From a bacterium (GTDB lineage: Bacteria; SAR324; XYD2-FULL-50-16), in contig JAJRZQ010000042.1 of assembly GCA_024275165.1 (NCBI GenBank), forward strand, positions 1 to 44,380: DNA of 44,380 nucleotides, written 5' to 3'. The position numbers and the translations under genes were made by a program. The notes under the pieces were generated by a model. It was not told the DNA's origin and searched no databases. It saw nothing but the letters and a program-made list of their open reading frames with translations. The number at the start of each line of letters is the position of its first letter. Position 1 is the stretch's first letter. This document shows positions 1 through 11,148 of this stretch, one piece after another.

Positions 1-1
1 A

Positions 2-238
2 TTACATTTGGAAGCAAAGCGCCTGGTCGCGATATTCCAAGGAATTCTCGAAGGAGAACGGCTCTTAGGCCCGAAGGAAGCGCCTCATTACAAGGCGGCG
101 GATCGCTTTTATCTACAAATCCTGATTCAAGTAAAAAGCCTAACCCGCTTTAAGGGCCGCCTAAAGGCTCTTTTAGTGAGCGGCTCCTTGAAAAGCCCGG
201 CCCGCATCAGCTTTGATGTGGACCCGGCGACCGCTTAA
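2..238 (+). CDS. priA: Primosomal protein N' (PriA helicase), C-terminal fragment
   Basis: This is the 3' end of an open frame that enters from outside the window. About 78 residues and the stop codon are present; the frame is open back to base 2, so a TTG at base 8 is internal rather than a start. The segment matches the C-terminal domain of PriA, the 3'-5' helicase that reloads the replisome at stalled forks. The match rests on the pattern LGP near the middle, the YLQILIQ strand, and the terminal SFDVDP motif, which parallels the LDVDP ending of E. coli PriA. The helicase motifs and zinc cysteines lie upstream and cannot be checked. A weak intrinsic terminator follows the stop. Confidence 0.85.
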   Translation, partial: LHLEAKRLVAIFQGILEGERLLGPKEAPHYKAADRFYLQILIQVKSLTRFKGRLKALLVSGSLKSPARISFDVDPATA

Positions 239-261
239 AAAAAACTCGCCGCCCCTTTTTT
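225..261 (+). terminator. Candidate terminator after priA
   Basis: CGGCGA (225-230) can pair with TCGCCG (246-251) across a 15-base A-rich loop, followed by CCCC and six T residues (256-261). The stem is short and overlaps the priA stop codon. The convergent fecR-like gene ends at the T tract. It is plausible as an intrinsic terminator but weak. Confidence 0.4.
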
Positions 262-1240
262 ACTCTACGATTTTACCGGTGGACATATCCACGCGAATGG
301 TTCGTTGAATTTTTTTAGGAATGTCATAGGACAACAATGTTTCTCCCACACCCACTTCCATGGCCTGCTTGCCATCCATCACCGCGAATAGGGTGAGCTG
401 TCCATTTTTATAATCCGCTCTTTGGAAGGGTTTGATGATCGCCCGCACCCTTGCGTATCCGCGTTCATTTAATTTAATCTCTTTTGGGAAACTGAATTTG
501 TCATTATCCAAGGTGAGATAAACCCGCCCCTGGCGATGCAGGTTTTGACGGGATTTAACCTCAATCAACTGTAGGGTAAAGAAAATCTCTTCCTTTTCGC
601 CCGCTTCGGGTAACTTGATTCGATTTGAATCGGGCTTAATCGAAATCTGATAAGGCATTTCACTTACCTTATCTTGCATCATCCCGACACGCTGAACCCC
701 TTTTAAGCGATATCCCGCCTTCAGGCTCATCCGGTCTGTTTCGTTTTCCACCGAAACCTCTCCCTTAGAAAGGGCGATATCGAGACGGCTCCCTTTTTGG
801 GACAGGGCTACATTGGTTCCTTTGATCCCAATGGTCGCAGAAGGAGTCGCGATTTGAGTATGTTGGCGCCCCTTGGCAAAGCGGGCCCAGAAACTTCCCA
901 CAGAGAGTTTGAAATTATACAGCATACTCCGTTGCTCGTCCCCGGTTTCTTCGCTTTTTTCGATTATGAAACGAGTATTTTGAAAAAGACGAACCTCGGT
1001 GCCATCTCTAAAAATAATGGTGACCCGTCCATTGCCGCTGGTTAAAACGACATCCTTATCATTTAAAATCACACCCACCCTTCCCGGGATTTTTCTTGCT
1101 TCGCGCAAAACCTGTACATTCCCATCTAATTTACCAAAACTGGCTACCGCTTCGATAGCGAACACCGGTTCGGGCTTAAAAACTAAGAATAGGCTTAAAA
1201 ATCCGACAAGAAGCAAAATATAACTCGTCTTTTTCATCAT
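260..1240 (-). CDS. FecR-domain exported protein
   Basis: The product is an exported protein of about 326 aa. The chosen start (ATG at 1240; a second ATG follows directly) gives a classical signal peptide: MMKK, a long hydrophobic run, then a VFA cleavage site. An ATG at 1282 would add a polar 14-residue leader and has no ribosome site. The mature N-terminus carries a FecR-type fold: a hydrophobic strand, the pattern GNGRVTIIFRDGTEVRL, then ATPSATIGIKGTNVAL and LSKGEVSV, all typical of FecR domains outside iron-sensing systems. The C-terminal half (about residues 210-326) is beta-rich and unassigned. No sigma factor or TonB receptor gene is nearby, so regulation of iron uptake is not implied. 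A peptidoglycan or surface-associated role is possible but not shown. Confidence 0.7.
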   Translation of the reverse strand: MMKKTSYILLLVGFLSLFLVFKPEPVFAIEAVASFGKLDGNVQVLREARKIPGRVGVILNDKDVVLTSGNGRVTIIFRDGTEVRLFQNTRFIIEKSEETGDEQRSMLYNFKLSVGSFWARFAKGRQHTQIATPSATIGIKGTNVALSQKGSRLDIALSKGEVSVENETDRMSLKAGYRLKGVQRVGMMQDKVSEMPYQISIKPDSNRIKLPEAGEKEEIFFTLQLIEVKSRQNLHRQGRVYLTLDNDKFSFPKEIKLNERGYARVRAIIKPFQRADYKNGQLTLFAVMDGKQAMEVGVGETLLSYDIPKKIQRTIRVDMSTGKIVE

Positions 1241-1351
1241 AATTAAACCGAAAGAATCTTTTATATAAGATTTTTTTTGCATAAAACATGCAAAACTTTA
1301 TTTTATCTTTGATATCAAAAAAATAGCTCTATGCTTCCTCCTGGGGTTCGC

Positions 1352-1765
1352 CTATTTCGTCGAATCATCGACGAAATACAACCGCCTTTCTTGATCTGTG
1401 ACTTGTATTTTAATCTGAATGGAACAAAAAGCCAAGATTTCTTCAAAGGCATCGGCCCATTCAATCAAGGTGATTGCTTGAGGGTTTTCTAAACTTTCAT
1501 ATATTTCAATATATTCAAGGTCATTTAAATCCTCAACGCGATAAAGGTCAAAATGATGAAATAGATAACCCTCCCCCTCATAACAATGAAAAAGACTAAA
1601 ACTAGGGCTCGCTACCTCCTTTGCCAAACCAGGAGCCAGTTCACCGACCAGGGCTTTGACTAAGTGGGTTTTGCCTGAGCCAAGATCCCCTAAAAGAGCA
1701 ATTTTTCTACCTTTTAGGCCCCCTTGAAGGCATATAAGCTGTTTGATCAATGCCTTCAGAGACAT
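1352..1765 (-). CDS. tsaE: tRNA t6A biosynthesis ATPase TsaE
   Basis: TsaE is the P-loop ATPase that works with TsaB, TsaC and TsaD to make N6-threonylcarbamoyladenosine at position 37 of ANN-decoding tRNAs. The 137-aa product shows the Walker A motif GDLGSGKT (residues 26-33) and the family signatures SPSFSLFHCYEG and FHHFDLYRVED, plus IEWAD in the Walker B region. Length is close to the usual 140-160 aa. It starts about 90 bp from dnaA and is transcribed away from it. TsaB, TsaC and TsaD are not in the window. Confidence 0.92.
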   Translation of the reverse strand: MSLKALIKQLICLQGGLKGRKIALLGDLGSGKTHLVKALVGELAPGLAKEVASPSFSLFHCYEGEGYLFHHFDLYRVEDLNDLEYIEIYESLENPQAITLIEWADAFEEILAFCSIQIKIQVTDQERRLYFVDDSTK

Positions 1766-1853
1766 TTTTTTTCTCTCTTTTTTCCTTAACGAAATTCACT
1801 CAATTGGGTAAAATCATGCAAGTTCATGATGACCCCTTTAGAATAAATTCAAA

Positions 1854-3209
1854 TTGTTGAAATTACAAGAAATTAATAACCCTTCCTGGTCTACCGCCTT
1901 TACCTCTTTTTTAAGTTTGCTCCGTCAAGATATTGACCTAGATGAAGTGGAAGCTTGGGTTAAAAAGATTCAACTATTGGATTTTCTTCCCCACCGCGTC
2001 ACTTTAGGGAATTTAAATCAATTTTTTTGCAATTTCATTAAGTTACACCATAGAGATTTAATTCGGCACCATTTAATCTCTTGCTTTAAAAACCTCGGAC
2101 TTGAAGAAGACTTTGAACTCTTAATTCTCGCTCAGGGTATAACAGAAACCAACCCCGCCCTGCCAAAAAATCCGGAAAAGAAAGATTTTGAGCAAGATGG
2201 TCTCAACCCTTTATTTACCTTTGAAGAATTCATCAATGGGGGAAATTCAGATATCGCCTATGCGGCCGCTTTGGCGGTTGGAGAAAACATTAAAGAAAAC
2301 AAATACAACCCTCTTTTTATCTGTGGCGATGTAGGTTTAGGCAAAACCCATCTCTTGCAGGCGATTGGACTTAGAGCCAAAGAAAAAGAGACCTTAAAAA
2401 TCCGTTATGCCTCCTGCAAGGATTTTATCAACGAGGTTATTGAGGGAATCCGCTTTCAAAAGATCCAACAGGTCAGAAACAAATATCGTTTTGTCGACCT
2501 CTTAATGATTGATGATATTCAATTCCTTGAAAACAAAGAAAGCACCCAAGAAGAATTTTTCTATATCTTTAATGAGTTGATTCAAAACAATAAACAAATC
2601 ATTCTCACTTCAGACCGCTACCCTAGAGAAATCAAAAATTTAGAAGAGCGCTTAGTCAATCGCTTTAATTCGGGAATGGTGGCGCGAATTTACCCCCCTG
2701 ATTTTGAAACAAGAGTGGCCATCATCCAAAACAAGGTGGCCAAAAAACAGATTCCCTTAAATCAAGAAATCATCGACTACCTCGCAGGAGCGATTAAATC
2801 CAATGTGAGAGACATTGAAGGAATTTTGGTTCATATTGAGGCCAATCACAGCCTTTTAAGCCAATCCATTACCCTTGAGGCGGTAAAACGAATCCTGAAA
2901 GAGGTTTTAAACCTTGAAGGGGAACCAAAAACCATTGAAAATATTATCAAACTTGTTTGTGTTAAATTTGGGGTCAAGGCCTCCGACCTCAAATCAGACA
3001 AGCGCACCCAAGAGATTAGTAAACCCAGACAAATCGCTATGTTTGTCTCTAGAGAAGCAACGGGTTTAAGCTTTCCTGCCATTGCCGAGCATTTTGGCGG
3101 AAAAAATCACACTACCGTAATCCAAGCTTATAAAAAAACCAAGGAATGGATTGAAAAAGACGCAGAGATCAAGCAAACCATCAATAGCATTTTAAGAGAG
3201 CTTTCTTGA
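1854..3209 (+). CDS. dnaA: Chromosomal replication initiator DnaA
   Basis: DnaA binds and melts the origin and recruits the helicase. The 451-aa protein has all four domains. Domain I (about 10-85) has the W...F..WIK-like pattern. Domain II is a short linker (about 95-120). The AAA+ domain has Walker A GDVGLGKT (158-165), Walker B LLMIDDIQF (about 216-224) and the LEERLVNRF sensor region. Domain IV is a helix-turn-helix with FGGKNHTTVIQA (about 414-425), the DnaA-box reading signature. An in-frame stop at 1839-1841 forces a start after it; TTG at 1854 (or the adjacent TTG at 1857) is the only plausible start that keeps domain I complete. No good Shine-Dalgarno is visible, which may mean low or regulated translation. 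It heads the dnaA-dnaN-recF-gyrB cluster. Confidence 0.97.
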   Translation: MLKLQEINNPSWSTAFTSFLSLLRQDIDLDEVEAWVKKIQLLDFLPHRVTLGNLNQFFCNFIKLHHRDLIRHHLISCFKNLGLEEDFELLILAQGITETNPALPKNPEKKDFEQDGLNPLFTFEEFINGGNSDIAYAAALAVGENIKENKYNPLFICGDVGLGKTHLLQAIGLRAKEKETLKIRYASCKDFINEVIEGIRFQKIQQVRNKYRFVDLLMIDDIQFLENKESTQEEFFYIFNELIQNNKQIILTSDRYPREIKNLEERLVNRFNSGMVARIYPPDFETRVAIIQNKVAKKQIPLNQEIIDYLAGAIKSNVRDIEGILVHIEANHSLLSQSITLEAVKRILKEVLNLEGEPKTIENIIKLVCVKFGVKASDLKSDKRTQEISKPRQIAMFVSREATGLSFPAIAEHFGGKNHTTVIQAYKKTKEWIEKDAEIKQTINSILRELS

Positions 3210-3402
3210 TTCGATGAAACAACAAATTGTGCAAAACTAAGGTTTGACCCTGAGTCTTTTTTCCATTTTTCTCTTCCTTTACCTCAAGAACTCATCCTTG
3301 GGTAAAACCTTAGAAAATTTCACCAAGAGTTTTTTTGTTAAAATTCAATGATAATAAACAGTTATATCTATTTTTACTCCTTCCACAAGCCCTACTACTA
3401 CT
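3210..3402. other. Candidate oriC (dnaA-dnaN intergenic region)
   Basis: This 193-bp noncoding gap between dnaA and dnaN is AT-rich, especially 3335-3380. Seen: TTTTGCACA on the minus strand (3228-3236), which fits the relaxed DnaA-box consensus TTWTNCACA; CCTTCCACA on the plus strand (3379-3387), which keeps only the TCCACA core; and a CTA tract (3392-3403), four perfect repeats running into the dnaN ATG. A DnaA-box core, a short GC-containing spacer and a CTA tract (3'-GAT-5' on the other strand) resemble the DnaA-trio unwinding element described in Bacillus subtilis. The location is a standard oriC position. Strong consensus boxes (TTATCCACA) are absent, so this is a candidate only. Confidence 0.5.
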
Positions 3403-4517
3403 ATGAAAATAAGAATTCAAAAAAATATTCTTTTAGAAGCATTGCAGTTGATCCTTTCAATCTCGCCCAAAGCAACCAGTCTGCAAGCAATTGGAAATCT
3501 TTTAATTGAAACCGATGCAAATCAGGTCATCATCAAAGCGACCAATTTTGAGGTTACTTTTTTAGGTTCTTTTCCCGCTATCATAGAAAAAGAGGGAAAA
3601 GCCTGCATCCAAACCGCTAAACTTCACAATCTAGCTCGAAACTTTATTGCCAGTGAAGTGGTTATTGAAGCAACCAAGCAAAATTGGGTTTTGCTGCAAA
3701 ATGGAAATACGAGTTTAAAACTTCCTGGGATTGATCCAGATGCCTTTCCACCCATTGAGTTTAAACAACTTGAGCAAAATTTTGTTTTACCCAGTGAAGA
3801 ATTAAAATTAGCGATTGATCGAACTCTGTTTGCCATTGGAGAAAACGAGAGCAGAAAAAATCTAATGGGTTTGAATTTAGAAGTAATTGAGCCAAAGTCG
3901 ATCCGTTGGATGGGGGCCGATGCTTTTCGGATCGCTCAGGCAATTACGGATTTAGAAAGTGAAATCACGGCAAAAGGAAACATTATTATTCCTAAAAAAA
4001 GCTTAAATGAGGTTAAACGAATTTTAGATTATGCCCAGGGGCCGATCCAGCTTTCTTTTGATGAAAATACCTTTCAAATCGAAGCGGGAAAGATTTATTT
4101 TAAAACCCGTTTAATTGAAGCGGATTACCCAAATTTAGAACGAATCTTAACGGCCATGGGAGCAACGGAGGTGGAAGTTCCTAAAGGGGAGTTGACCCGA
4201 GCGGTGCGAATTTTAAATACCCTTTATGATGGGGACCCAAACGCGGTGATGAAACTGACTTTTATGCAAGATCAAATTATTGTGGAATCACAAAAATTGG
4301 AAAATGGGGAAGGAGTGGATCGAATCTATTGTCCCTATGCAGGAGAAGAAATTAGTATCGGTTTAAATATTCAATTTGTTTTAGAGGCTCTCCAGGTGTT
4401 TGAATCCGCGTCGGAAGAAACGATTCTGTTTAATTTTTCCGGGTCCGTGCAGCCTTTTTTTATTCGCACTCATGCTTGGCCTCAATTTAAAACCGTTTTA
4501 ATGCCCGTTAAGATCAA

Positions 4518-4524
<7 letters not shown>
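3403..4524 (+). CDS. dnaN: DNA polymerase III sliding clamp (beta subunit)
   Basis: The beta clamp forms a ring around DNA and tethers polymerase III and repair factors. The product is 373 aa, the normal length, made of three similar domains. It begins MKIRIQKNILLEAL. Family patterns visible are GADAFRIAQ in the middle domain, LIEADYPNLERIL, and the C-terminal PFFIRTHAWPQFKTVLMPVKI, which corresponds to the usual ...yvvMPmrl ending. The ATG at 3403 lies directly after a CTA repeat and has no recognisable Shine-Dalgarno. The gene overlaps recF by 7 bp, so the two are probably translated together. Confidence 0.97.
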
Positions 4525-7957
<3,433 letters not shown>

Positions 7958-8015
7958 CAGGGGCCCTTGTTGATTTCCGCAAAGCAACCTGCCTTCCAAA
8001 TCCTTTTGCAACCCG

Positions 8016-10136
8016 TTATGGAGCAGGGGTAAGATATTTTTTTAAAATTCGAATCACCTGTTTTTTCTCCACTGGTTTGGAAATATATTCGTCACAAAGC
8101 TCGAGAATCTTGATTCGATCTTGTTCTAAAACCGACGCGGTCAAAGCGATGATGGGGATATGGCGGGTTTTTGGGTTTGCCTTGAGTTTACGACTTGCCT
8201 CAAAGCCATCCATGACGGGCATTTTCATATCCATTAAGATGAGGTCGGGGGGGTTGTTTTGAACTTGCTCCAAGGCCTCTTGCCCGTTTTTCGCCGTGCT
8301 GATTTTTAAGCTAAATCCCTTTAACATGCTTTGGATTAGGCTACGATTGGGGGCAATATCATCAACGAGCAAAATATGCCCCTTTAGGTTTATACTGGAG
8401 CTTTCAAGAGAAGTTTTTGGGTTGTGGTGGACTCCTATGGTTAGTTCCGGCAAGGTGAGGGTAAAGCTCGTGCCCTTTCCGAGTTGGCTTTTTACCTCAA
8501 GGGCGCCTCCGATCAATTGAATGAGACTATCGGAGATCGAAAGTCCTAATCCGGTCCCTCCATAGGTGTTGTGGTCTTGGTTTGCCGGTTGATAAAAGGG
8601 GTCGAAAATATGGGGTAGGTCTTCTGAGGATATCCCTCTACCCGTATCCTTCACCTCGATTTTTAAGCCGCAACGCAGCGAGTTTGCGGAGGGAAGAGCT
8701 TGCATGCTCACTTGAATCGAACCCTTGTTGGTAAACTTCAAGGCATTCCCCGTCAGGTTGTTGATGACCTGGATTAAGCGATGCCCATCCACGACCAGCA
8801 ATGGAGGGAGCCTTTCGTCATAGCTAAATTCCATGTTTAATCCTTTTGCCTCTGCTTGATGCAGGAAAAGGTTTTTGGTTTCTTCCAAAATCGGTTTTAA
8901 GGCAAAGGGGTAGGGGTTTAAGTTGAGTTTTCCCGCATCGATTTTTGAGAGGTCTAAAACCCCGTTGATTAAGACCAAAAGGCTTTTTCCCGCTTTATGA
9001 ATGAAATCGACAAAACGAGCTTCCTCCTCTTTTAAGGGGAATTCTTTTAAAATTTCACTAAAGCCTAAAATGGAGTTCATGGGGGTGCGAATCTCATGGC
9101 TCATGTTGGCTAAAAAAACCGACTTGGCTAGGTTGGCTTTTTCTGCGTTTTCCATGGCCTGCTTGAGTTTGATGGCCGCTTGTTTGGTTTCGGTGATGTC
9201 TTGTAAGGAAAAGTTCAGAATTTTTGGTTTGGTTGTTGGGTCACTGCTGGCTCTCCCTTGATTGCGCACGATTCGGGCGATCCCGTCTTTACGGCGTATA
9301 GCGTGTTCAATCTCATATTCGTTGATCTCGCCGTGAATAAGCTGGCGAATTAGCTTGAGCAGCTTGGTTTGATCCTCAGGGGATAAAAATTCCTTAAAGC
9401 CTTTCCAGTTGTTGGCCAGTTCTCCTTTTTTAATCCCTAAGAGTTGATGAATCCCCGGGCTCCATTCCATTTCGTCTTGGCTTAAGTTCCAATAGGCGCT
9501 TCCTTGTTGGGCAATGTTTTGGGCTTCTAGCAGGCTTTCTTGGCTCCTTTGTAGTTGGGCTTCTGTTTGCCTTCGTACCTGAACTTCTTGATTCAGCGCA
9601 AGGTTTTGCTGGGTCAATCGTTGCTGGTAGTTTTGAGTGCGGAGCAAAAAAACCCACATCATGCCGAATAGGGCGATCAAAAAAATAAGTTCATCGATCC
9701 ATTCCTTATTCATGGGGGTATAGCCGTTGATACCCAAGAGCAGAAGGGTGAAGATGTTGACCAACCAAACCGCGATATAAAAATTTAGCTTTAAGAGTAA
9801 ACTACTTACGACAATGGAAGCGGCAAGCCATTTTAAGGAAAAGGAAAAGTCCAGCCCGCTTCCATACATGGCGTGGGGGGGAACGATGAGCGCCAAGGCA
9901 AAAAAGAACTTAGCCCCATTATAAAAATGGGTTTTATTGAGCCAAAACAAAATGAAGCTTACCACCCAAAAGGAAAGGAGAATTTTGATCCAACTGGGGT
10001 CGGCAAAGCTCAATTGAATAGGCAGGACAATTAAGATCAGCAGCAACATTTGGCTGAAGATCATCGCGCTGCGTTGCTCGCCTTCATCAAAAATCTTGGG
10101 GTAGGGGGAGAGGAGGGTTTGAAGTTTTGAGTCCAT
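8016..10136 (-). CDS. Orphan membrane hybrid sensor histidine kinase (PAS-HisKA-HATPase-REC)
   Basis: The product (706 aa from ATG 10136) is a membrane-bound hybrid two-component kinase. Residues about 25-165 hold around six hydrophobic segments forming an integral membrane sensor, followed by a Gln-rich coiled coil (about 165-205). A PAS fold (about 205-320) ends with the usual DITETKQA. HisKA carries the phospho-acceptor in MSHEIRTPMN (His347). The HATPase has NNLTGNALKFT, DTGRGIS and GGTGLGL. The C-terminal receiver domain has the acidic pair in LLVDD, the phosphorylated Asp in LILMDMKMP (Asp636) and the Lys in ISKPV. A TTG at 10148 is an alternative start. No response regulator or phosphotransfer gene is adjacent, so the partner and signal are unknown. 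It faces gyrB tail to tail. Confidence 0.9.
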   Translation of the reverse strand: MDSKLQTLLSPYPKIFDEGEQRSAMIFSQMLLLILIVLPIQLSFADPSWIKILLSFWVVSFILFWLNKTHFYNGAKFFFALALIVPPHAMYGSGLDFSFSLKWLAASIVVSSLLLKLNFYIAVWLVNIFTLLLLGINGYTPMNKEWIDELIFLIALFGMMWVFLLRTQNYQQRLTQQNLALNQEVQVRRQTEAQLQRSQESLLEAQNIAQQGSAYWNLSQDEMEWSPGIHQLLGIKKGELANNWKGFKEFLSPEDQTKLLKLIRQLIHGEINEYEIEHAIRRKDGIARIVRNQGRASSDPTTKPKILNFSLQDITETKQAAIKLKQAMENAEKANLAKSVFLANMSHEIRTPMNSILGFSEILKEFPLKEEEARFVDFIHKAGKSLLVLINGVLDLSKIDAGKLNLNPYPFALKPILEETKNLFLHQAEAKGLNMEFSYDERLPPLLVVDGHRLIQVINNLTGNALKFTNKGSIQVSMQALPSANSLRCGLKIEVKDTGRGISSEDLPHIFDPFYQPANQDHNTYGGTGLGLSISDSLIQLIGGALEVKSQLGKGTSFTLTLPELTIGVHHNPKTSLESSSINLKGHILLVDDIAPNRSLIQSMLKGFSLKISTAKNGQEALEQVQNNPPDLILMDMKMPVMDGFEASRKLKANPKTRHIPIIALTASVLEQDRIKILELCDEYISKPVEKKQVIRILKKYLTPAP

Positions 10137-10140
10137 GGAG

Positions 10141-10188
10141 TAACTCAAGGGAGTTAAAATTTTTTACCTGTGAGAATCCTATCACAGG
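10141..10188 (-). promoter_or_regulatory. Two inverted repeats upstream of the histidine kinase
   Basis: Just ahead of the kinase start lie TAACTC-AAGG-GAGTTA (10141-10156), a perfect 6-bp inverted repeat 4 bp from the ATG, and CCTGTGA-N8-TCACAGG (10167-10188), a perfect 7-bp inverted repeat. Either could be an operator, or a stem-loop in the leader of the kinase mRNA. The second contains TGTGA and TCACA but with an 8-bp spacer, so it is not a standard CRP site. Confidence 0.4.
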
Positions 10189-10268
10189 CGTGAGATTTAT
10201 AAAAGATCGTAGCAGGAGCGATTGATTTTTTTCCCAAAAGGGTGAAGAATCACTTTTAGCCAACTTAA

Positions 10269-10344
10269 GCGGGAATAGCTCAGTTGGTAGAGCGCCAGCT
10301 TCCCAAGCTGGAGGCCGCGAGTTCGAGCCTCGTTTCCCGCTCCA
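10269..10344 (+). tRNA. tRNA-Gly (anticodon CCC)
   Basis: This is a full cloverleaf with an encoded CCA end. The acceptor GCGGGAA pairs with TTCCCGC. The D arm has AGCTCAGTTGGTAGAGC. The anticodon stem CCAGC/GCTGG closes the loop TTCCCAA, giving anticodon CCC for GGG codons. The T arm has GTTCGAGCC. The discriminator base is T, as expected for glycine tRNAs. No integrase or phage remnant is attached to its 3' end. Confidence 0.96.
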
Positions 10345-10352
10345 GTTTTATA

Positions 10353-10479
10353 TGTGGGGGGCCGAAGCGTTTTAGCGCTTCATGCCCCCACACTCTCGAT
10401 TTCCTAATCGACTCGGGCGCTTCATGCCCTTGACTTTAATCATGGATGAGGCTCCTAGGGCCTAACCTCCCATTAGGGC
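10353..10479. repeat. Hairpin-rich noncoding stretch with a duplicated 13-mer
   Basis: The 253-bp gap between tRNA-Gly and the outer-membrane protein gene has no convincing ORF. Its first half holds several inverted repeats. A long hairpin (10353-10392) has outer arms TGTGGGGG/CCCCCACA and inner arms GAAGCG/CGCTTC. TCGATT-TCCT-AATCGA lies at 10396-10411, GGGC-N7-GCCC at 10415-10429, and CCTAA-N7-TTAGG at 10461-10477. The 13-mer GCGCTTCATGCCC occurs twice (10375-10387 and 10417-10429). It could be a structured RNA, a leader, or remains of a REP-like element. No T tract follows the first hairpin. Confidence 0.5.
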
Positions 10480-10502
10480 AGGTTGTTGGGGCCGTTGAAG
10501 TT

Positions 10503-10563
10503 GTGACAATGTCACTTTACAGGTGAAGGAATCAAGTATATATACTTGTTAGAACATTCTAAC
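10503..10563 (+). promoter_or_regulatory. Promoter with three palindromes for the outer-membrane protein gene
   Basis: A promoter-like pair, TTTACA (10516-10521) and TATATA (10539-10544) with a 17-bp spacer, lies about 54 bp ahead of the ATG at 10598. Three inverted repeats frame it. GTGAC-AAT-GTCAC (10503-10515) touches the -35 element. A perfect 16-bp palindrome, CAAGTATATATACTTG (10533-10548), covers the -10. GTTAGAA-CA-TTCTAAC (10548-10563) covers the likely transcription start. The arrangement looks like repressor operators over the core promoter with a further site upstream. The regulators are not identifiable from sequence. Confidence 0.5.
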
Positions 10564-10597
10564 ATATCTATGTTTAATTCATTTTTTAGGCAACAGC

Positions 10598-11116
10598 ATG
10601 AAACGACTTCTTTTTGTTTTAATGGGTTTGCTCCTCCTTGCGGCTCCAACTTATGCCGAGACGGAGCAAGAGGGGAATGTTTTTTTCCCTGTAGCTGAAC
10701 CCTCTTACCAGGGGAATCCCGTCCTTTCGCTATTGGGTGGGAGTTATTTTGATAAGGGGCTTTCTGCTTCGGTCCTGGGGCTTGAGCTTTCCTTAGACTG
10801 CCCTATGCTGCAAGTGAGCGCGGGAAATATTCGCCAGCAAATCAGTGTGAGTAGCGCCTCTTTCAAGGATGCGACAACGACCCTGATCGAGCTGAACCCC
10901 CATTGGATGACCGAAGTCGCTCAAGGTTTGACGGTTGGTTTTGGCCCTGGTTTGGGCTGGGCGCAAACCTCGGTAACCGGGGGGGAGAAAAGCAGCAAAT
11001 TTGCTCTTGGACTTGGCGTCAGCGCAGCTTACCAAATGGACGCGCTGCAACTGGGGGCGGAGTTTCGCAGTATGAACGGGAGCCGAGCTGTCGTTAAACT
11101 CGGGTTTGCCTTTTAG
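10598..11116 (+). CDS. Small outer-membrane beta-barrel protein
   Basis: The product is a 172-aa exported protein not assigned to a named family. The N-terminus MKRLLFVLMGLLLLAAPTYA is a clear signal peptide with an AxA-type cleavage site (TYA/ET). The mature part is built of alternating hydrophobic and polar residues rich in Gly, Ser and Thr, in strand-length units such as LTVGFGPGLGWAQTSV, FALGLGVSAAYQM and ALQLGAEFRSM. It ends VVKLGFAF; a C-terminal Phe with alternating hydrophobics is the usual BAM recognition signal of outer-membrane barrels. The size would fit an eight-stranded barrel. Palindromes over its promoter suggest tight regulation. Confidence 0.7.
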   Translation: MKRLLFVLMGLLLLAAPTYAETEQEGNVFFPVAEPSYQGNPVLSLLGGSYFDKGLSASVLGLELSLDCPMLQVSAGNIRQQISVSSASFKDATTTLIELNPHWMTEVAQGLTVGFGPGLGWAQTSVTGGEKSSKFALGLGVSAAYQMDALQLGAEFRSMNGSRAVVKLGFAF

Positions 11117-11148
11117 AGCCAACCCTCTCTGAGCATTTAGAGGGGGCT
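11117..11148. terminator. Hairpin between convergent genes
   Basis: AGCC (11117-11120) plus CCCTCT (11123-11128) pair with AGAGGG (11139-11144) plus GGCT (11145-11148) around a 10-base loop. It lies directly after the outer-membrane protein stop and overlaps the gatC stop codon. Neither strand has a downstream T tract, so it may be a weak bidirectional terminator or an mRNA-stabilising stem. Confidence 0.4.

Noticed and set aside
1255-1280. AATCTT-N6-AAGATT followed by T run upstream of the fecR-like gene
   Set aside because: Stem is only 6 AT pairs and sits in the leader of a gene on the other strand; unlikely to terminate transcription.
10169-10186. Possible CRP site (TGTGA-N8-TCACA) upstream of the histidine kinase
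   Set aside because: Spacer of 8 bp is not compatible with the standard 6-bp CRP spacing.
10502-10515. Possible CRP site (TGTGA ... TCAC) near the outer-membrane protein gene
   Set aside because: Spacer is 5 bp instead of 6 and the last base does not fit; better described as a GTGAC-AAT-GTCAC palindrome.
10269-10597. tRNA-Gly as an integration site for a mobile element
   Set aside because: No integrase, no duplicated tRNA 3' end and ordinary core genes on both sides.
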